Below, in pieces: positions 61,279 to 64,000 of a DNA stretch of 64,000 nt. Every line of letters starts with the position of its first letter. Position 1 is the stretch's first letter. The notes under the pieces are model-generated. The model ran no database searches, was not told the origin of the DNA, and worked only from the letters and a program-made list of their open reading frames with translations. The position numbers and the translations under genes were made by a program. The stretch is taken from contig CAYIGH010000002.1 of assembly GCA_964362915.1 (NCBI GenBank), forward strand, positions 9,624 through 73,623, in the 5' to 3' direction. The DNA is from JAUSIK01 sp964362915. Lineage in GTDB: Archaea > Nanobdellota > Nanobdellia > Pacearchaeales > GW2011-AR1.

Positions 61279-61493
61279 TTACTCTCTAGTTCTCTTCGCA
61301 CCTCTTTTAGAATCTGATGTCCTGGCTTGCTAAACTTGATTGAACCAAAGAGTTCCTTAAGAGGATGGCCTTTCTTTCGGATTTCAACAACTACTTCCTG
61401 ATTAGCCTTGAGTCTCATTTGCTCCACAGTCTTCTTCGGAATTACGATGCCGACAGAATGTCCCCACTGTCGGGTTTTCAGTTCGAGTGCCAT
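61266..61493 (-). CDS. vapB: VapB-type AbrB/MazE-fold antitoxin
   Basis: 75 aa. RQWGHSVGIVIPKKTVEQM and NQEVVVEIRKKGHPLKELFG form the AbrB-like swapped-hairpin DNA-binding domain followed by a toxin-binding tail. Overlaps vapC by 13 bp, the normal operon order antitoxin-toxin. Confidence 0.85.
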   Translation of the reverse strand: MALELKTRQWGHSVGIVIPKKTVEQMRLKANQEVVVEIRKKGHPLKELFGSIKFSKPGHQILKEVRRELESKWLR

Positions 61494-61601
61494 TTTCTAA
61501 ACATTAGGTTTAATTCTTAGACCTTCAGGATAACGCAGTATTTAAGCTTTTCGTTTCACGAACTCGCTTGTGCTATCCCTGATTACATAGACTAATCTTA
61601 A

Positions 61602-61642
61602 ATTTATTTCATATCTCTGAAATAAATATCTTTTGGATATTT
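61602..61642. repeat. two overlapping hairpins left of a GC-rich tract
   Basis: Stem 1: 10 bp, 61602-61611 with 61618-61627. Stem 2: 7 bp AAATATC/GATATTT, 61624-61630 with 61636-61642. Tandem stem-loops like those at ends of HUH elements, but no transposase gene is here. Confidence 0.4.
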
Positions 61643-61857
61643 GTATTTCAAAGCTTGATCCGACGCAATGCTCTGGGACAATAGACTCGAGGGCGTGGCT
61701 CTATCGCCGCAGAGGCAAGCGTCTCAAAACCTCCAGACAGTCCTGGCAGCATGTCCCGTGCGGCTTCGGTGTCCAGTCGGTCAATCTCGCCCTCTTTGAG
61801 CCCAGGGTCTACCAATGTCGTCTACCAGCCACGCAACAGAAAATTTATCGTCCTTAA
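61643..61857. other. GC-rich tract, no supported gene
   Basis: GC-rich like 60668-60903 and again followed by AT-rich sequence. Open frames exist on both strands, none of recognisable family. Probably imported with vapBC or part of an inactive element. Confidence 0.45.
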
Positions 61858-61913
61858 TTAATAGTCACATTACCTTCAGTAAAAGTTATATAGCTTCAAA
61901 ATTAAAAAATTAA

Positions 61914-63416
61914 ATGATAAAAGACAACTATCTGTCAAAAAGAGCGGTAATGTACTCTAGACATTCAGCAGAAGATAAGCAAGAATTTTCAATTCCTTTG
62001 CAGGAGGAGGAAGGAAAAAAATTTGCAGATAAATTCAATATTAAAATCATAAAGTTTTTCAGAGACGCTGGCAAATCTGGCTTAAAAGCAGAAAATAGGC
62101 CCGATTTCTTAAAACTATATGAATATGCCAAAACCCATAAATTTGATTATGTTCTTGTATTTGACGCAACAAGATGGGGCAGATTTCAAGATACTGATGA
62201 AGCTGCCTATTATGAGATGCTTTTTAAAAGAGAAGGAAAAAGAATAATTTACATAGAAAGGGGATTTATTGAAGATGAAAATCCATTGCTTGCATCCTTA
62301 ACTAAATCTATAGATAGATATATGGCTGCAGATTATAGTAGAAAATTAAGTGAAAAAGTTTCTCTAGGATCAAAAAAAATCGCAAGTCTTGGTTTTTCAG
62401 TAGGGGGAAAAGCACCTTATGGTCTAAAAAGAATGCTTCTTAATTCACACAAGCAACCTGTTCGTATATTGAATGATGGTGAGCGTAAAAGCATTGATAA
62501 TGAAAGAGTTACTTTCACTCCAGGAGATAAAAAAGAGATTGAAATTATAAAAAGAATATTTCATCAATTTACTGAAGAAAAATTGTTAAAAAAAGAGATT
62601 GCCCAATTATTAAACAAAGAAGGAATAAAGTCCCCGAAGGGAAAATTATGGGATACTGGTAAAGTTCATGATATCCTTAACAATGAAAATTATATAGGTA
62701 CTAAAATCTATAATAAAAGAACTCAAAAATTAAAAACTCCCTCTAGAAAAAATCCTAGAGATGAATGGATAAAAGTAGAAAATGCTTTTGAGGCAATTAT
62801 TTTAAAAGAATTATTTTTTAGAGTCCAAGAAAAATTAGGACAATTAAAAGTACATTATACACAAGAAGAATTAATATCAGAATTAAAAAAAATATATAGA
62901 GAATATAAAAGAATAACCTCTCTTTTGATTAATGAATGGAAAGAATCAAAAAATACAGCTTGTGCCAGCACATATACAAGAAGGTTTGTATCTTTATATA
63001 ATGCTTACATTAAAGTTGAATATATGCCAAAGCGCGCATTTAATTTTTTTAAGAAAAGAGAAAAACAAAGACTAATTTTAGTTGGACATGTTAAGGAAAA
63101 ATTAAATGTTAATGGATATAATGTTTCCTATAAAGATGAATTTCTTTATATAAATAATAAGAAAATTAATATCATTCCCTCAATTCCAAGAAAGAGGCAC
63201 GGATATAAATATTGGACTTTTTATTTTGAAACACAAAAAGTAGATTACGTTCTCTGCATAGGATTTGAAGATAAGGACGCTAAAGATATTCATAAATATT
63301 ATTTATTCCCAAAAGAAATGATAAAAGAAAATATAGTTAATATCAATGTTTCTCGCGACTCAAAATACGATGATTATATTATAGAGGATTTAAATGAAAT
63401 ATCTCATTTAAATTAG
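61914..63416 (+). CDS. large serine recombinase (integrase)
   Basis: 500 aa. The catalytic Ser is in YSRHS (residues 14-18), with the Arg-rich motif DATRWGR. Then a recombinase domain (GKAPYGLKRM ... EIAQLLNKEGIKSPKGKLWD, NENYIGTKIYN) and a long C-terminal zinc-less region. Large serine recombinases integrate phages, plasmids and ICE-like elements. It sits beside the rRNA operon; its partner attachment sites were not found. Confidence 0.85.
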   Translation: MIKDNYLSKRAVMYSRHSAEDKQEFSIPLQEEEGKKFADKFNIKIIKFFRDAGKSGLKAENRPDFLKLYEYAKTHKFDYVLVFDATRWGRFQDTDEAAYYEMLFKREGKRIIYIERGFIEDENPLLASLTKSIDRYMAADYSRKLSEKVSLGSKKIASLGFSVGGKAPYGLKRMLLNSHKQPVRILNDGERKSIDNERVTFTPGDKKEIEIIKRIFHQFTEEKLLKKEIAQLLNKEGIKSPKGKLWDTGKVHDILNNENYIGTKIYNKRTQKLKTPSRKNPRDEWIKVENAFEAIILKELFFRVQEKLGQLKVHYTQEELISELKKIYREYKRITSLLINEWKESKNTACASTYTRRFVSLYNAYIKVEYMPKRAFNFFKKREKQRLILVGHVKEKLNVNGYNVSYKDEFLYINNKKINIIPSIPRKRHGYKYWTFYFETQKVDYVLCIGFEDKDAKDIHKYYLFPKEMIKENIVNINVSRDSKYDDYIIEDLNEISHLN

Positions 63417-63485
63417 AAAAAAATAAAGATGGCTCATCTATCTTTACAATACAAAATCGTCGCCAAATCCTCAAGTTAACAGAAA

Positions 63486-63497
63486 CCTTTATAAATC
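63486..63497 (+). promoter_or_regulatory. TATA-like promoter of the rRNA operon
   Basis: CCTTTATAAATC, about 195 nt before the 16S start. Gives a leader containing a stable stem-loop. Confidence 0.55.
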
Positions 63498-63542
63498 AAC
63501 CATTCTCCTATATCTTCGTTAAAATGGTAACTGTAATGAGTG

Positions 63543-63590
63543 CCTTAATGTTTACAGTCGCTTCTTTACTGAGCGACTCGCATATTAAGG
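63543..63590 (+). repeat. stem-loop in the 16S rRNA leader
   Basis: Outer stem CCTTAAT/ATTAAGG (63543-63549 with 63584-63590) and inner stem AGTCGCT/AGCGACT (63556-63562 with 63572-63578). Possible processing or anti-termination structure in pre-rRNA. Confidence 0.55.
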
Positions 63591-63681
63591 TATGATGTAT
63601 ACGAGTTGACTTAGTTTGTAGTAACCCTAATATTCATTTTGGAGGCAGAGTGCTAGCAGTTTTCAACTGAAATTTTTATTA

Positions 63682-64000
63682 AATCCAGTTGATCCTGCTG
63701 GGGGTTACGGCTATCTGGTTTGCACTTAGACATGCAAGTTTCTTTGTTTCGCAAGAAGTGAAGAGCAAACTGCTCACTAACACGTAGCTAACCTGCCCTC
63801 AAGACAGCGATAACCTCGGGAAACTGAGGCTAATAGCTGATAGGAGAAGTTTTCTGGAATGATTCTTTTCCGAAATTTATCTTGAGGATGGGGCTGCGGC
63901 TGATTAGGTTGTTGGCGGGGTAATGGCCCACCAAGCCGATGATCAGTAAGGGCTCTTAGCGGAGAGGCCCTGAGAGGGAATCTGAGACACTATTCCCAGC
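63682..64000 (+). rRNA. 16S rRNA, 5' part
   Basis: Begins near AATCCAGTTGATCCTGCTGG, the archaeal 16S 5' end. Archaeal-type sequence follows through GGTAATGGCCCACCAAGCC and ends in the region near E. coli position 350. Runs off the right edge. Boundaries at the 5' end are approximate. Confidence 0.95.

Noticed and set aside
61633..61857. 74-aa plus-strand frame in a GC-rich tract
   Set aside because: Other frames on both strands are open too; no recognisable domain.
61855..61900. Third copy of the shared promoter element before the serine recombinase
   Set aside because: Only AATTAATAGT matches; the rest differs, so it may be chance in AT-rich DNA.
1..64000. CRISPR arrays and tRNA genes
   Set aside because: Looked for regular repeats and for tRNA T-arm sequences in intergenic regions; none seen by eye.

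Overview
The window is AT-rich archaeal chromosome (visibly about one third G+C) and most resembles the DPANN Pacearchaeota/Woesearchaeota type. Evidence for Archaea: an archaeal-order S10/spc ribosomal operon with eS4, eL32, eL19 and eIF1; archaeal exosome genes (Rrp4, Rrp41, Rrp42), SBDS, proteasome alpha subunit, PCNA, RpoK, an archaeal class I CCA-adding enzyme, archaeal type IV pilins, and the archaeal-type 5' end of a 16S rRNA gene at the right edge. Single genes usually have a TATA-like TTTAAA/TTTATA box 25-30 nt before the ATG (leaderless or nearly so). Genes inside operons start at ATGA overlaps, 1-nt gaps (TAAaATG) or Shine-Dalgarno motifs. Placement in DPANN is inference.

Layout. 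1-8849, mostly minus: partial cca, a secreted tail-fibre-like protein, the OapC/OapB/OapA cluster (recently linked to archaeal vesicle formation), a large PKD membrane protein, a secreted repeat protein broken by two 100-N gaps, and two pilin-like proteins. 8900-15072 is accessory: an FmrO/Rmt-like 16S rRNA methyltransferase homologue, an IS91-like element inserted in a regulator gene, a tail-to-tail RelBE-like pair, a broken subtilase/beta-helix surface protein and another surface protein. 15280-20776 is a type IV pilus operon. 20816-28931 holds TrxB with a glutaredoxin, a YbaK-type deacylase, a secreted nuclease operon and two large surface proteins. 28932-31498 holds an unusual primase and PCNA.

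31500-35520 is an accessory island between pcn and the ribosomal operon: a Trypco2-like protein, two tiny membrane proteins, a DpnA-like DNA methyltransferase, a small conserved protein, a GHKL (MORC-like) ATPase and a convergent unknown gene. It looks like a possible undescribed defence or conflict locus. 35716-49456 is the ribosomal operon. Five small unknown genes and a DEDDh exonuclease are spliced between its genes with the same tight spacing as the native genes, and a sixth small gene lies between rrp4 and rrp41. This repeated interleaving is the most striking undescribed feature here.

49518-59999 contains secY, an EMC3/DUF106 gene, psmA, SBDS, the exosome genes, rpoK, a compact enolase, a histidine phosphatase and uS2. 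60000-63416 is a mobile-element landing zone: a frameshifted small gene, a truncated IS630 transposase, a GC-rich vapBC segment and a large serine recombinase. It ends at the rRNA promoter and the first 319 nt of 16S rRNA. No tRNA gene or CRISPR array was found.
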